Shown: positions 34,088 to 46,499, numbered from the stretch's first letter. The stretch is 64,000 nucleotides of DNA from Pholiota molesta (GCA_014925825.1 JACGCK010000051.1:1-64000); one strand, 5' to 3'. The notes: a model not told the origin generated them from the sequence alone. Made by a program: numbers and translations.

Positions 34088-36733
34088 ATGTATCGGGGGA
34101 CGCCGTCGCCTATCTTTGACGTCCCTGAATTCCCTACCCTTCGCCGGGTAAAACCGCTACCCAAAAGGCGGCGGACGGCAGGCGCGAACGACAGTCTGCC
34201 TCCAGCCATGTCGGCGTTGACAGCACAGGGCGCTGCCGCTGCGTTCCTCCAGCAACATAATCAGCAACCCCAATTGGATGTCCTGGGTCCCAACGCTACG
34301 GCCGAAGAGCTTCTTGCTCATGCCGACACCCTCTCGGCTAGAATGGCGCTGCAGAACTACTACATGCCCATCCTGGGGGCGTGCAGAATTTGCTGGCGGG
34401 TGCAGCGGCTGCTAACAGTGGCGACCCTGCGAGTGGCACACACAATGCTAATGCAAATGGCGGAGCAACAACAACACAGCAGCCGCCGTCGCCGCAGCTG
34501 CGTTCGCTGCTGTCGCTGGGGGAGGACGGAATGGAGCACTTTCGCTTCCTTTTCCGATCTCGACTCCGTTGAATTTGGAGTGCATTTGCGGCGGCCGCAG
34601 CGGCAGCTGCTGCAGCTGGCGTGGCTATGGGGGACTGGAGGCTTAGGAATGGAGTTGGCAAGTATGGGTATAGGCGGAGGTAGAATGATGGGAGGAGGTG
34701 TTGTGAATTCGGCGGAGGAGCGCACATTCGAGACGAAGACGATGGTCGAGGCGATGGAGATTACGCCGACCACAGGCATCATGGTCACGGAAACACGAAG
34801 AAACGGAAGGTGCCCGCAAACGCTGGCGGATCGCCCCGCGCAGGCGACAGCGGCCGTCCAGGAAGCCCGAGCTTATATCTAGATGACGAAGGCAACGAAA
34901 TCGGCGGCGTGGCGGGCGAGAGTTTCGCCGCCCACAACGAAGAGCTCTTACGCGACAGAGACCGGGACCGCGACAGAGACCGAGACCGCGACAGGGATCG
35001 CAGGGACCGGGACTACGATTCGCCGCCCCGCCAGTGTATCCTCCTCCGCCATTCCCCGGCCAGCTGGCGATGCTGGCGCACAAGCGGGGCAAGCTGACCG
35101 CGGTGACGCTCGCGGGCCTGCAGCACAAGGAGATGCTCAAGAACCGGAAGCGCCAGCTCGCGGCTGTGATGGGCGCGCTGTCGCATGGCGATACGCTGGC
35201 GCTGGACCAGGCGCTGTCGGCGAACTATCCGCTTGTTGGAGGGCTGGGCGCGGCGGCTGGTGGCATGGGCTCGGAGATGGGTATGGGTGGGGTCGAGGGG
35301 CGCGTCGGCGGAGCCGCCGACGGTGCGCAAGTCGCGGAGGAGGACGGTGCGGTTGGCGAGGGCGATGAAGGCGACGATGGAGATGCCGGAGAGGAGGAAT
35401 AGGCATCCGGATGCGGTTCCTTTTCCGACGTCGGAGTTCTCGTTTTCGTGTCCTAGTGGCAGTGAGTGTTCTATTTTCGTTCTTTTTTTCCTTTGTTCTT
35501 CGAAATTCTAGTTTTTATGTGCGAGGAGGCGAGCGGTGGATCTCGAGATGGCGGATTTTTGTCCTGATGCTGGTGTTCTATTCTTTCCCTCTCCGAGGTT
35601 TTTCGACTCGGAGAATTTAATATTGATTGATTCACATGTTTCCCTTTTATGTCCTGCTTTCATCTTCATCCTGCATGGCCCTCCTTTTACGCGACTTTCT
35701 TCCTGGCCTCCTTCGGACTCGTCTTCATCCTGTCTTTGCTCATCGACTCCCTTGCTCTACCACCATCAGCCGCAGACCGCTTGATCGCGACCAAAGAAGA
35801 AGTTGCACTCTTCGCAAACGATTCGAGGTAGAGCTCGAGCGTCAGGCTGCAAAGGCCGCGAAGTTGCAGTCGCTGCTGCCGCAAATGGGACTGGAACCAA
35901 CGGCAAAAGCGCGGTCAAGGCTACGGGAGGACGCGGAAAGAGGGAAAGGCAGGAGAGGGATCGAGAGAGAGCGGAGAGGGCGCAGCAGAGGGCGAAAGCG
36001 ACTGTGGCGGAAATGGAGGTGCCGGAGGGAGAGAGAACGAGGCGATCAGACTCCGGATTCGGTTGATTCAGCGGCGGGTAGCGTTGTCGTTGGATCGAAT
36101 GCATCGGCAGGCGGAGCTCCAGGAGCAGGCGGAGGGAAGGCGAAGAACGGCAAGAAGAAGAAACGATCCGCGCTTGCTAACGCGTCGAATCCTCATCACT
36201 TGCGCAACTATGTTCCATCCCGGCTGCCACATTCGACGTCTGGCGACGGCGGCGGACAAGGCGGTGGAGGCGTTAATGCGAATGCGAACGTGAACAATAC
36301 AATCTGGCCGCTGCCTATTCGCTTCCTTTCCAGCGAGATCCCGCCGCGCCGCCGAGGACGAGCGAAGAAGGCTCCCCCAGTTGCCCCAGTCCCGCTCATC
36401 CAGTTGACCCACCCCGCTGAGGAGTGGATTTGCGCGTTCTGCGAGTACGATCTGTTTTATGGCGATGACGCGGCGTATCGGCGGGCGGTGAGGAGTCGGA
36501 AGAAGATTTTGAAGAGGAGAAGAAGGGCGCGGGAGAGGGCTGCAGCGGCCGCGAGTGGGGCGGCGGCGGCGATGGCCAAGGGCCCGCCGCCTCCACCACC
36601 GCCATCTGAGGAGTATGAGGGGTACGACGATGGCGCGGAGTCGGGCGTGGACGAGCATGGCAGTGCGCCGGCACAGCGGGGCGGGAGGTGGAAAGCCGGG
36701 CCAGACAAGGAGGAGGCGGCGGCGTTCGGATGA
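34088..36733 (+). CDS. Conserved basidiomycete protein of unknown function, with frame breaks
   Basis: The start MYRGTPSPIFDVPEFPTLRR is followed by KPLPKRRR, LDVLGPNATAEELLAHADTL and ARMALQNYYMPILG. After frame changes come SPSLYLDDEGNEIGG, an Arg-Asp repeat, LAMLAHKRGKLTAVTLAGLQ, HKEMLKNRKRQLAAVMGALS, HPDAVPFPTSEFSF, RLIATKEEVALF, and the best conserved end: SALANASNPHHLRNYVPSRL, then EEWICAFCEYDLFYGDDAAY and RAVRSRKKILKRRRRARERA. I recall this pattern from uncharacterised basidiomycete proteins. The CxxC in ICAFC could be half of a metal site. Basic and acidic tracts suggest a nuclear protein. Frames change at about 34377 (GGGGG), 35027 (CCCC), 35816 (AAA) and several further points. Exon structure and function are unresolved. 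Confidence 0.65.
34951..35012 (+). repeat. Arg-Asp (RD) coding repeat
   Basis: Imperfect tandem copies of gacagagaccgggaccgc encode alternating Arg and Asp inside the unknown nuclear protein. Such RD-type tracts are common in RNA-associated nuclear proteins. The copy number is likely to vary between strains. Confidence 0.7.
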
Positions 36734-38453
36734 GATCAGGGATGCGGCCGCCTGAAGTAGGTAAGGTGCGCATCTGCTCGTCGTTGCTGCTCGTTCTTTG
36801 GGTGTGAAGGTCCGGCTTGGGTACTTTTCTGACTTGGAGAGGCTGATTTCTCTGGATCTGCATCATGGAGTCGGAAGCTTGGGTTTTCTTTCTGTTTCTT
36901 TTTCGTTTCTGCCTCGATTTCCTCTTTTCTCTCGCTCATTATTCTATTCCCATCCTCATTATCTCGTCGCGATCCTCTTTATCTCACAATCCACATTTAA
37001 CTCTCACTCTCATTCTTGATCCTATTTCTCTTCCTCTCCCTTAAATTCTCATTAGCACATCGTCGAGTACAAGCACAGCTGTCTATCGCTCCATAAAAAT
37101 AACAATCATCGCATTTACGGACATCTTGTTAGCTATCTACTGTCTTTTAGAACCATTAGCACGATCTGCGGCCCCTAGTGTGGGATTAGTGTTCTAGAGT
37201 GGAGGTTGTGAACTTGGGATGGGCTCGGCATCAGGCGGGCCGAGTCAACGCTCGTCCATCAAGCTGTCAAACGCCCCGTCACAATTTCTCAACTCTTCCC
37301 TCCCCATTTCCGCCCGCTGTCTGCCCCAGCGTGCCACGGGCAAGTCGTAGCCTTAGCGACGCGGAGTCTCCGCTCACTTGCAGCATCTTTGGCGCCCATC
37401 TTCAGGACGATTCGTGAGGCAAACGGACGAGGACGGGCAATTTCACCGGTCACACTCAGGGATTCGACAGAAGTTGGAAGGAAAATCGAGATAAAGTCAG
37501 TGGCTTCAACTGTATTCCTGCCGCAAAACTCACCAAGTTATTTCGCTGGATCTTCATCACTGCCTATAGATACATCTCATTCCTCTTTTGAGCGTCACCT
37601 TCTTTTGCGCGTCTTTTCTTGGTGTTGGACAAGCCGAATCCTGACCATTTCGTGAGTGGCCTTTCATGTTGCGTTTGATATCCCACTGTCCTTGGAATCC
37701 CATCCCAAGTCTCGCTTATCTTCATCATCTCTATGCCTCGAAACGATGAACAACCATCTGCTAAAGATTCATGATGATCTTTGGCTAGTCTCGTTCGATG
37801 TTCAATATCATTTGGTTTACTTGCGAAGCATGGACACGTTTGTCAGCTGGACTCGGACTATGAGGGTGGAGATCCAGATATCAAGAAGCGGTGTTCGACC
37901 CCTGCAAATATGGTCAGGGCCATCGCAAATCGCAGTTAACATTGGGCACTGAGTTTGCGCAGGCTGTGCGAACTTTTGCCGATGACGCGACCCTGATCCT
38001 ACGGGGTTGTTATGCTTTTGCATCTGCGGCCTGCCTGTCTATCAGTCTGGTGTCCTGGCAATTTCATTCGAGACAGGTCCTCCTTTGGACTTCCTTCCGA
38101 ACTTTCTCTCTCTCGTGTATTCATATGATATACGGCAGGCTACACGCGTTCGCCTTTCTATTTCTTATTTTATATGGCGCCCAATCACATCACAATATGC
38201 TTAGATTAGACTCGCTCACACGTCTTATCCTCTTCTCGTGTCAATTTAGCTTGACCGCATTCACCCTCGTCTCACCTTGTTGAGAACCGGGTTTGCGCGT
38301 CTTATCGTAAACGACTGCATCATTTTCCAGCCAGGTGGTCGACTGCATTGTCTGCATCCTGGCCTCGTCCCGGTTTTGATCAAGAGTTTCTTGGCTTATC
38401 AACCCAAAAGAATTTGCGACTAGAAGCCTCGCATTCGACCTTCGACTCCGACC
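36734..38453. other. Intergenic, about 1.7 kb, CT-rich
   Basis: A long pyrimidine-rich region (strongest at about 36880-37060) upstream of the GATA-factor gene, typical of agaric promoters and 5' leaders. No gene is supported; short frames look like chance. Confidence 0.45.
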
Positions 38454-41400
38454 ATGTCCTCTGACAGCAGATATTCGATGTATCACCAGCATTCGCCTCC
38501 AATGAGCACAAGTTACGAACCATACCCACAGTACGCTACTCAGCCACCCCCGCCGCCGGCGAGTCATGTCCAACATCCTTCACATCTTCCGCCTCCGTCG
38601 CACCAATCTTCGCATCCCCACTCGCATGCTCCGCAATCAGTCCCATCGTCTTCCTCTGCATCAAATTACGACCCGCAACCCCTACACCAACAGCAGCAAA
38701 TGCTACATGCTCCGTCCCTTCGCCACGCTCGGTCCTCTGCATCGTCGTCGCATTCCCATTCATCTCATTACGCACCTCCGCCACCAGCTTCGTCATCTTC
38801 GACTGGCGGGTACTCACATGCATCATCTGGATATGTCAACGCTCCTCCGCCGCCTCCAAGCTCGTCCTCTTCGACACAACCGTCGTCGGGATACAGCATG
38901 CATTCTTCCACCACGCACCATACCCATCCAAGCAGCCATCATCAACCGCCACCGCAATGGACACCCCCACCGCCGCCTCCTTCCTCTGCATCGCCCGACA
39001 TTCCAAATAATTGGCATTATTCGCATAGTCATCAATCAACGCATGCGTCTTCATCAAATTCATATGGTCCACCCCCACCGTCGTCTTCGTCTTCGACGTT
39101 GTCCGCTCATGAACATCTTCCTCCACCTTCTTCGACTACGTCACGGATGGAACATCCCCCGCCACCAGTATCACATTCCTCTAGCTCTGGTGTAGGATCA
39201 GGTCTCTCCAGCCATAGCCACCAACCACAATCCCACAGATTATCTTCGACATCTTCTGCAGGCCAAGGAGGATATGGCAGTGCCTCAGCATCCAGTTCGA
39301 CAACGCGGAGAATTTTAGCAGTTCCATTGAATGTAACTTCTTCGGTGTCGTCCTCGTCGACTGACGATCGCCATCACCACCACCCACAACCACACACGAA
39401 CCACCAGCCTCAGTCTCAATCACACCATCCTCCACATGCCCAAACGCAGCAGCAATCGTCACACCAACATCAGCAGATGACACCCTTGCCACCCCCTCCG
39501 GCGCCATTGCCGACAACGGCTTCGCCCATGCAGTTGCAGCACAACCCGCACCAGACACAACCGATATACACGTACGGCCAGAGATATCAGGCGCAGCCCC
39601 CGCCTCCGCCCCACAGCAATACCAACCCCAGCACCTCCGCAACAGCAAAATCAGGCTCCGCCGCCGTCAACGAGCTATCCGCAGCAGCAGCAATACCAGC
39701 CGCCTGTCTCCCATCAACCGCCGCCGCCTTCTCAGCAAACGCAGACGTCGTACCAGCAGCAAGTGCCACAACATCGTCAACAAACACAACCGCCGCCTCC
39801 GCCACAGCTTTCCCAACCTCAGCAGCAGCAGCAGCAGCAGCAACAACATTCACAACCGCCTCCGCCTTCCCAGCATCAACAGCACCAACAACAGCACTCG
39901 CCGCATGCTCCCCAGCATCAACAGCATGGGTCGCAGCACCAATCTCACGCCCAACATCCGCCTCAGCAGCCTAGCCACGCGCAACATACGCCATATCAGG
40001 CACCGCTACCTCCGCCTCATCAGTCGCAACAGTCCCCGTCCATTACTCCCATCAGTCACAGGTCCAGTCATCGTCGTCGGGCAGTAAGAGGAGACGCGGT
40101 GGACGCGAGGCGACGGCTACGCCGGTGCCTGCACCGAGCATTTTAGGCGCTAATTCTGCTCCGCCTCCGCCTCCGCCAATGTCGCATTCTTCGCATCCCC
40201 CGCCACATCAGATGCACCAATCTCACCAGCAGCACCAACCGCTGATATCGGCGCTAGGACCTGGTGGAATGGGCTCGAGCAGTAGTAGCAGTAGCGTTGC
40301 TGTTGGCGCTTCTGGAATGGCCGGTCCTCCAGCTCCAATGGGAGGAATGATGCCCCTTGGATTAGACTTCGCGAAGGTTTGTTTTTTTCCATATCGTTAC
40401 TACATTCTTGGGGAGTATAAAAATTTCATAAACTAATTGAATCTTTCCCATTTTTTTTAGCTATTAGACTCTTATCGCGATATCCTCGATCGAGTGGACC
40501 CTAATTCGTCTGGGCACTCCAATGGCCGCCCTGCATCATCAGCATCTTCGTCGAACGGTGTCAATGGCGCATTGACGGCAGAGGCAATGGACCGCATGAT
40601 GCAAAACGCGACGTACGGTGTGCAGATGCTCAATGCAGCATTACGGCATACACAATCAGGTATGTCTGCTGTGGGCCTATCGCCCTCGAGCCTAGCCGGA
40701 AATAGTAGCGGGGGTGTAGGAACGTCTAGCACGACTACGAATTCGCTCGCAATGGCGAACACCATGCCTCCAGCGCCACCCTCTACATCGGGATCATCCG
40801 CGTCTTCGTCCACTTCGCATTACCCGCCGCAGCATGGACATGCTGGTAATGCCCATGGAACGCACTCAAACTCGACGTCGCCTAAGCTGAATCCGAAGGA
40901 GGAGTCGCGCATGGTTGAGGACGGGCCGGCGACGGCGCGAGGGTTGAAGACGGAAAGTGCATCGGGGAAGGAGGGGGCCAATGGGTCAGGTGGCGGCGCA
41001 GCGGCGACAGGCGGGGCGACTAATGACCGGGCAAAGCGCCAGGTGTGTGTCTTTCTTACGTGCTTGTGGCTTGTCTACTCTATCGTCGTGGTTGCTGCGT
41101 GCTGCGGCTTCTCAAACGGTTCACATATACCGTGCTTCTTCATTTCATTTGGAGGTAAAAATTCACTCGCCGCACAGAGTGCTGTTTTCTGATTGCACTT
41201 GCGATAAACTTTGGCATTTTGTGTTACGACATTGATATCTGACTACTCGATTGTCTACTGTTACTAATACGTGCTCCCATCCTCTCCAGAAAACTGATGA
41301 CGGTCCATCGGAAGGCAGACTTGCCTAGGCTGCGCTGCTACTTCTACACCAGAATGGCGACGAGGGCCCATGGGTGAGCATATTTTTAATTCCAGCCCTT

Positions 41401-41743
41401 CTTCTCGCCTAATCAATTAATAGGTCCAAGAACGTTATGCAACGCCTGTGGACTTGTCTATGCCAAAATGGTATGCTATCATTATCTATTAACCGAATGT
41501 GAAGTTCTCATTGGTCAATTGTTAGATTAAAAAACGGTACAAAGATAAAGCAGCACACCCAAAAAGCCATCGGTGACTTCTGGGTCAGGAAAACACTCCA
41601 ACGCAGGAGGTATGACTTCCTTACTCTCTGGTACTGCTGGAGGAATGCTGCATGTCATCGACCCCAATGGATCCGACGATGAAGGCAGCGACGATGATGA
41701 CGAGTACGGCTCGCAAGACCGACGAAGCGAGAATCCTGATTAA
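38454..41743 (+). CDS. GATA-type zinc-finger transcription factor, with frame breaks
   Basis: A long N-terminal region rich in Ser, His, Pro and Gln starts MSSDSRYSMYHQHSPPMSTS and leads to a Gln run, then SGSKRRRGGREATATPVPAP, a basic patch. Spliced exons give LLDSYRDILDRVDPNSSGHS and AEAMDRMMQNATYGVQMLNA. At the C-terminus the GATA finger reads CLGCAATSTPEWRRGP and, across an intron, MGPRTLCNACGLVYAK, with the C-x2-C...C-x2-C ligands intact. KKRYKDKAA and an acidic tail (GSDDEGSDDDDEYGSQDRRS) close the protein at 41743. The finger binds GATA-like DNA sites. Frames change at about 39610, 39627, 40035 (CCCC runs), 41312 (AA) and 41563 (AAAAA). Each is explained by one missing base. It is a nuclear regulator; targets and subclass are unknown. 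Confidence 0.8.
39820..39846 (+). repeat. (CAG)7(CAA)2 polyglutamine microsatellite
   Basis: Seven CAG and two CAA codons encode nine glutamines in the GATA factor's disordered region. Glutamine runs in activators often vary in length between strains. Confidence 0.85.
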
Positions 41744-42470
41744 TCGAACGCGATTGACCACTTGGCCCCTTCTGCGGCGTAATCTCAAACCGCCCAGGCC
41801 CCTACCCCTTCTCTCCATCCAAAAAAATAGGAACGGACAACCTTGGGTTTTATCATTGTACACCCCTTGGTTTGCGACAACTTGTATTGTTCCATGGACT
41901 CCTTGCCCATTTATCTTGTTACGTGAGCTTATCTGCTTTCTGTACCACCTGCTCTCTTTCGACCCTTATGTTGCCTGTGGACATTTCTTGAATAGGCATT
42001 CTTATGATCTACTCCCACTCCCGACATCCGTTCGTTTCATTTATCACTACACGGGACACGCACTAGCGTAATTTGTTGTTACTCTTGTCATCATTAGATT
42101 CTCATATCTTGTCGAATTTCTGGCCCTTATATCTTCTTGCTTCATACCTATTTATCAACTTTGAATTTCGAATGCCTTCCATGGTTCCATGTTGCACTAT
42201 TTTCCTGGATGATGTACTTCGTGTATTTATCTAGCCAAAAACCGAAATGTGTCCAATAAACATATGATGGATCGTATAGCATAGTAGCTCAGCGTGGATT
42301 GTAGGTCATAGTAGGATCATAGTAACCATTAAAGTCGTGATGAAAATTGCCATCCTTGCCTATTTGTATCACCTGCGGAAACGAGTGCGCCATGACATCA
42401 CGGATCACGCCAACACATATGATCCGATCACTACTACTAGTTCACTCCTTCCGTCCATCTACCTACCGGC
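41744..42470. other. Intergenic, nothing recognised
   Basis: 3' side of the GATA gene and promoter of the next plus-strand gene. No coding signal or repeat was seen. Confidence 0.4.
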
Positions 42471-43388
42471 ATGCACAACAACGATCTTTACGACAGTATA
42501 AGCCCAGAAGATGTATATGCTACTCGTCGGGCGTACTGCACCGCCTGCCAGCAGAGCTGGCAAACCTGATCATAGAGGAAGCGCAATACTGGCCCAAAAT
42601 ATCATGCAAATTCGAGCCGTCTTTGGAATGACAGTTTCAGGAAGTGTAGCCAAGTGTTGTGTACTCTCTCCTAAGATCCCAGGGACATGGCCTCTCCGAT
42701 TAGGATAGCAGAGATTCGCTTTAGGATTGAAAGCCATGACCAAGGTTGGGGCGGGGAGGCAGGTCTTCCGGGTATGTAGCACTTCCTCTTATATTGTGCT
42801 TGTTGAATGTTACTTTCTCATTAGGACCATACGATGGTTCGTACACATGGTTCGAAAGTGTCATTGTTCGCGGTTTCGAAAATGAATACGATAATCTCAA
42901 CGATACGGAACAAATCCTAGATATACTGGAGATGCGAGGCTATATGCCACCAGCAGCACAGCTCGATAATGTCTATACGTGGGTCAAACGATATGAACCT
43001 TCACCTTGGTTCTTTGGCTGGTTTGGAGGAAGGAACCCGTGCAGTTGCTCACTCTCAAGACTGTCAAGAACCCTAACAAAAATTCTGATACTTGGGATAT
43101 CCAAAGGAATCGCCGGGCCTTTCACGAGCGACAAACCCATGTCGTTGTTTGGACAAAGGAGGTGGATAAGGAAGTCGACGAGAAGGCGACTTATGAAGCT
43201 ACAGGAAGCAGCTTAGGCATTGACTTCGTCAAATCCCTACGACCTGGGGATAGAATCGCAGTTTTGGCGAGGGCACAGGTTAGTATTTGACTTATCATTG
43301 CTCGGGCTATTATTTATTTTTTGTACAGTACGCAGGATGGACGAATTACGTGAAAAGCGTATCATTAGACATTTTTTTCTCGGTATGA
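42471..43388 (+). CDS. SHDQGWGG-family basidiomycete protein, with frame breaks
   Basis: From MHNNDLYDSISPEDVYATRR the reading runs, through frame changes, to LPAELANLIIEEAQYWPKIS (an F-box-like helix), IRIAEIRFRIESHDQGWGGE, and across an intron GPYDGSYTWFESVIVRGFEN. Then come TWDIQRNRRAFHERQTHVVV, DFVKSLRPGDRIAVLARAQ and, after another intron, YAGWTNYVKSVSLDIFF. The SHDQGWGG and PGDRIAVLARAQ blocks mark a family I know only as uncharacterised agaric proteins, often linked to an F-box-like start. Breaks are near 42540, 42683 (GGG before ACATGG) and about 43010. The function is unknown. The C-terminal part has the look of a beta-sandwich that recognises a ligand, which is inference. Confidence 0.65.
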
Positions 43389-43464
43389 TTGGATTGCATG
43401 GATACAGTAGAAAGCCGAGTGTAAGCTACGTCATTTGGACAAGAAAAGCTATGAACGACTGAAT

Positions 43465-44783
43465 TTACTCCTTAAGATAGTCTTTGACAACATCCTGGAC
43501 TTTCGGTTCTATTTTTGTCAGCTCGTCAATCAGGTTATTCTGTGGTGGCATGATCAGTGAAATGCTAATCATAGACACTGGACAACTGGCAACTTGAACG
43601 TACCCATATTTTATCCTGAGCGACGCTGCCTTGCTCGCTAAGCACAAAATCACTCGGCTCAGAAACCTCAGCTAAAGAAATATACGCGCCACGCAATTCG
43701 TCCTCCTTCTCTTCGTGTCCAATCGCAGCCCAGACGAGTTGACGACTTCCTTCTTCCGCAGTACGAGCCAGGGTGACTTCCATCAACCAAATGGCGAAGG
43801 TGAGTATGAACCCTGACAAGCTTCTCCGAATGCCTGAAATGCAGAATCCAGGGTTTACAGTATTAACTATAATAGATCTGTCGCGGAGTCTTTCGTTGAG
43901 AGCCCGGGTGAATAGAATATCAAGCACTGATAAAGGATAGATCAATGATTATTCTTAGAACGTCGAGTAAGGGACACAAAGCCTACATTTTGAGTCTTCA
44001 TATCGATGTTTAATCGTCCTGCGGTAGCAAAGTAGAGGTTAGTAGGGGTCTAACTCTGTTAACTGTTTACAATACATACTTGGCTATATAGTCTTTGTCG
44101 TTCCAAGCAGCCTCAGAGGGTTAGAGGAATCAAGAACTTCCGGTGACAGTGTAGTCCAATAGTGAACCTCGCTAGACACAACTACAATCCTTGGCGTAGT
44201 ATGATGAATTTTCGCGGTTTCAACCATTTTAGGTAGTAGTAGAAGGGCTAGTAGGGAAGTTGCAATGACATTGACCTGAAGACTATCCCAGCATATTTGT
44301 GAATTCATGACACGGCTGACGAAAGAAAATGTACTGACGTTGGCTCCCAGCCATCTTCAGTGACTGGAAAATTAGATCTGGGACAACACCTGCGTTCTCG
44401 ACAAGAATGTCAGTCTAATTTCTTCCTGGGTGAATCGCTGGGCAAAGGCCTTCACGGAAGCAAAGTTGGCGAGGTCGAGAATATAGAGCTCGGTATTCTT
44501 GTGGCCGGTCTCTTCTTTTATTTCTATCATGCCGCTTCAATTAGTGCCATAAAAGCCATAGCGCAAAATAATAAACGTACTAGCCAATGCTGCTTCGCCA
44601 CGTCTTTATCCCACAGGCCATGATGAGCTTTCCAGCGCCCATCCGGGCAAAATGCTTGCAAGCCTCGAATCCCAAGCCATTATTCGCGCCAGTACGATGA
44701 TTGTTTTCCCGTCGAGATTTTTCTCACGACCGGGGGGACCTTGCGTAACTGAGCCAAATAAATCCTCCGAATGAGAGTTTCAT
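43465..44783 (-). pseudogene. Short-chain dehydrogenase/reductase (retinol-dehydrogenase-like), copy A
   Basis: Minus-strand SDR. It begins MKLSFGGFIW and continues, in changing frames, with GREKNLDGKTIIV, NGLGFEACKHFARMGAGKL, VNVIATSLLALLLLPKMVET, TTPRIVVVSSEVHYWTTL, LDILFTRALNERLRDRSIIV, NTVNPGFCISGIRRS, EEGSRQLVWAAIGHEEKEDE and SLAEVSEPSDFVLSEQGSVA. It ends with ELTKIEPKVQDVVKDYLKE. These are the NAD-binding, active-site and C-terminal regions of the retinol-dehydrogenase-like SDR group found widely in fungi. The TGAN-type glycine motif is broken by a missing base near 44700. It is a tandem duplicate of copy B. The break pattern matches the surrounding block, so an intact gene with errors is possible. 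The substrate is unknown. Confidence 0.7.
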
Positions 44784-45178
44784 GACTGTGTACGCAGAGA
44801 GAGGGAAAAGTGGCTGATGTTTTGAAAGTTCGCTCCTATTTCAGCTATTTATAGCTGATTCAGACATTCAACGCGGCAAAAGATTCGTCACTGGCACGGC
44901 TTGGGCACGGAGTCAAAGTAGATGAGTCCTACAAAATTTCTCAAGCAACACAGACTGATGGAACAGGTATAATATGACCGCGAACGACGTGGCTATGATA
45001 AGGAACTGTATTGATATGACGAACTGTATATGTCTCACTGTCAATGCTTGAACTCTGAAGGCGAGATCCGGCGCTTGGCAAGATTTGTGATAGAAGATAT
45101 CGACGCAGTAAATACTAGGTAAGAACTGAAGGCTGCGCCATCAAAAAGTAACATATGTACATAGTTGGAGTCTTGGAT
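44784..45178. other. Spacer between tandem SDR copies
   Basis: About 395 bases separating the start of copy A from the end of copy B. It should hold the promoter of copy A. Nothing else was recognised. Confidence 0.4.
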
Positions 45179-46499
45179 TTATTCCTTAAGATAACTTTGA
45201 CAATTTCTGGATTCTGGGCTCTACTATGGTCAGCTCGTCAATCAGGTTATCCTATAGCAGTGTGGTCAGCGGAAAACATCATTTATGGATAGTCGGAAAG
45301 GTTAACTCACCCATAATTTGTCCTGAGCAATTTTGCCTTGCTTGCTGAGCACAAAATCGCTGGCTCAGAAACCTCGGCCAAAGAAATATACGCTCCACGT
45401 AATTCATCTTTCTTGCTTCGTGTCCAATCGCAGCCCAGACGAGCTGCCGGCTTCCTTCTTCTGTGTACGAGCAAGGGTAGTTTCCATTAGCCAATTGATA
45501 AAAGAATTGGAACTTTGTAAAATCTCTCCGTAGGCCTGAATAGCAAAATCCAGGGTTTACAGCATTGACTATGATAGACTTGTGCTGGAGTCTGTCGTTG
45601 AGCGCCCGAACAAATAAAACGTTGAGTACTAATTATACCCAGATTAATTTCGGGACATCTAGACAAGAAAGCACTCGAAGCAAAACCTACATTTTGAGTC
45701 TTCGTATCGACGTTTCAATAATCTATACGCAGGATAAGTAGCAAAATCATCATCCGTGTCAAGTATAATGTTTATTTCTTAGAAGACTTACTTTGCTAGG
45801 TATTTCTTGTCGGTGCCGAGCAGCTTCCAGGGATTGGGAGAGTCAACGACTTCCTGCGGTATGGTAGTCCAATAATGAACCTCGCTGGAAACAACCACGA
45901 TTCTTGGCGTAGTACGGTGAATTTTCGCTGTTTCAACCATAATAGGGAGTAATAGAAGACCCAAGAGGGACGTAGCAATGTCGTTAACCTGAAGCTATGC
46001 CATATGCTTATGAGTCTATGTTCAATCACGAAAAGAAAGATGTACTGACGTTTGCTCCCAGCCATCCTCAGTGGGCGGATTGCTAACATTAGGAATAGAA
46101 GCTGCGTTCTCAACAAGAATGTCTAATCTACGCTCTTGCTGGGTAAACTTCTGGACAAAGGCCTTCACGGAAGCAAAGCTCGCAAGGTCGAGAATATACA
46201 GCTCGACATTTTTATGTCCAGTTTCTTCTTTGATTTCTACCATGTCCCCGGATCAGTATGAGTACAAAGCCGAGTAGACAAGACGTACTAGCCAAGGCTG
46301 CTTCTCCGCGTTTCTTGTCTCTGCAGGCGATGATGACTTTTCCAGCACCCATGCGAGCGAAGTGTTTGGCTGCTTCAAACCCTAAACCAATGTTTGCGCC
46401 GGTGACCACGATGGTCTTCCCTTCCAGGTTTTCTTCGACGACTGGAGGGACGGTAAGGGTAAGTTGGTCCCAAGCAAATTTAAAAAACGAGATCTTCAT
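45179..46499 (-). pseudogene. Short-chain dehydrogenase/reductase (retinol-dehydrogenase-like), copy B
   Basis: Tandem paralog of copy A, better preserved at the N-terminus: MKISFFKFAWDQLTLTVPPV, GKTIVVTGANIGLGFEAAKH (the TGxxxGxG cofactor motif intact), GKVIIACRDKKRGEAALA, then VELYILDLASFASVKAFVQK and DILVENAASIPNVS. Later pieces, VETAKIHRTTPRIVVVSSEV, TEEGSRQLVWAAIGHE and DNLIDELT, are in different frames. One base is missing just before the exon that starts VNDIATSLLG (copy A has AGTCTTCAGG where this has AGCTTCAGG), and another near the stop. The protein would be an NAD(P)-dependent oxidoreductase acting on a lipid-like alcohol or aldehyde; that is family knowledge only. Pseudogene status is uncertain because the whole block shows similar breaks. 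Confidence 0.7.

Noticed and set aside
35627..36066. Separate gene starting at 35627
   Set aside because: The leading residues are CT-rich leader-like translation; the conserved blocks continue from upstream frames of the 34088 gene after a missing base near 35816.
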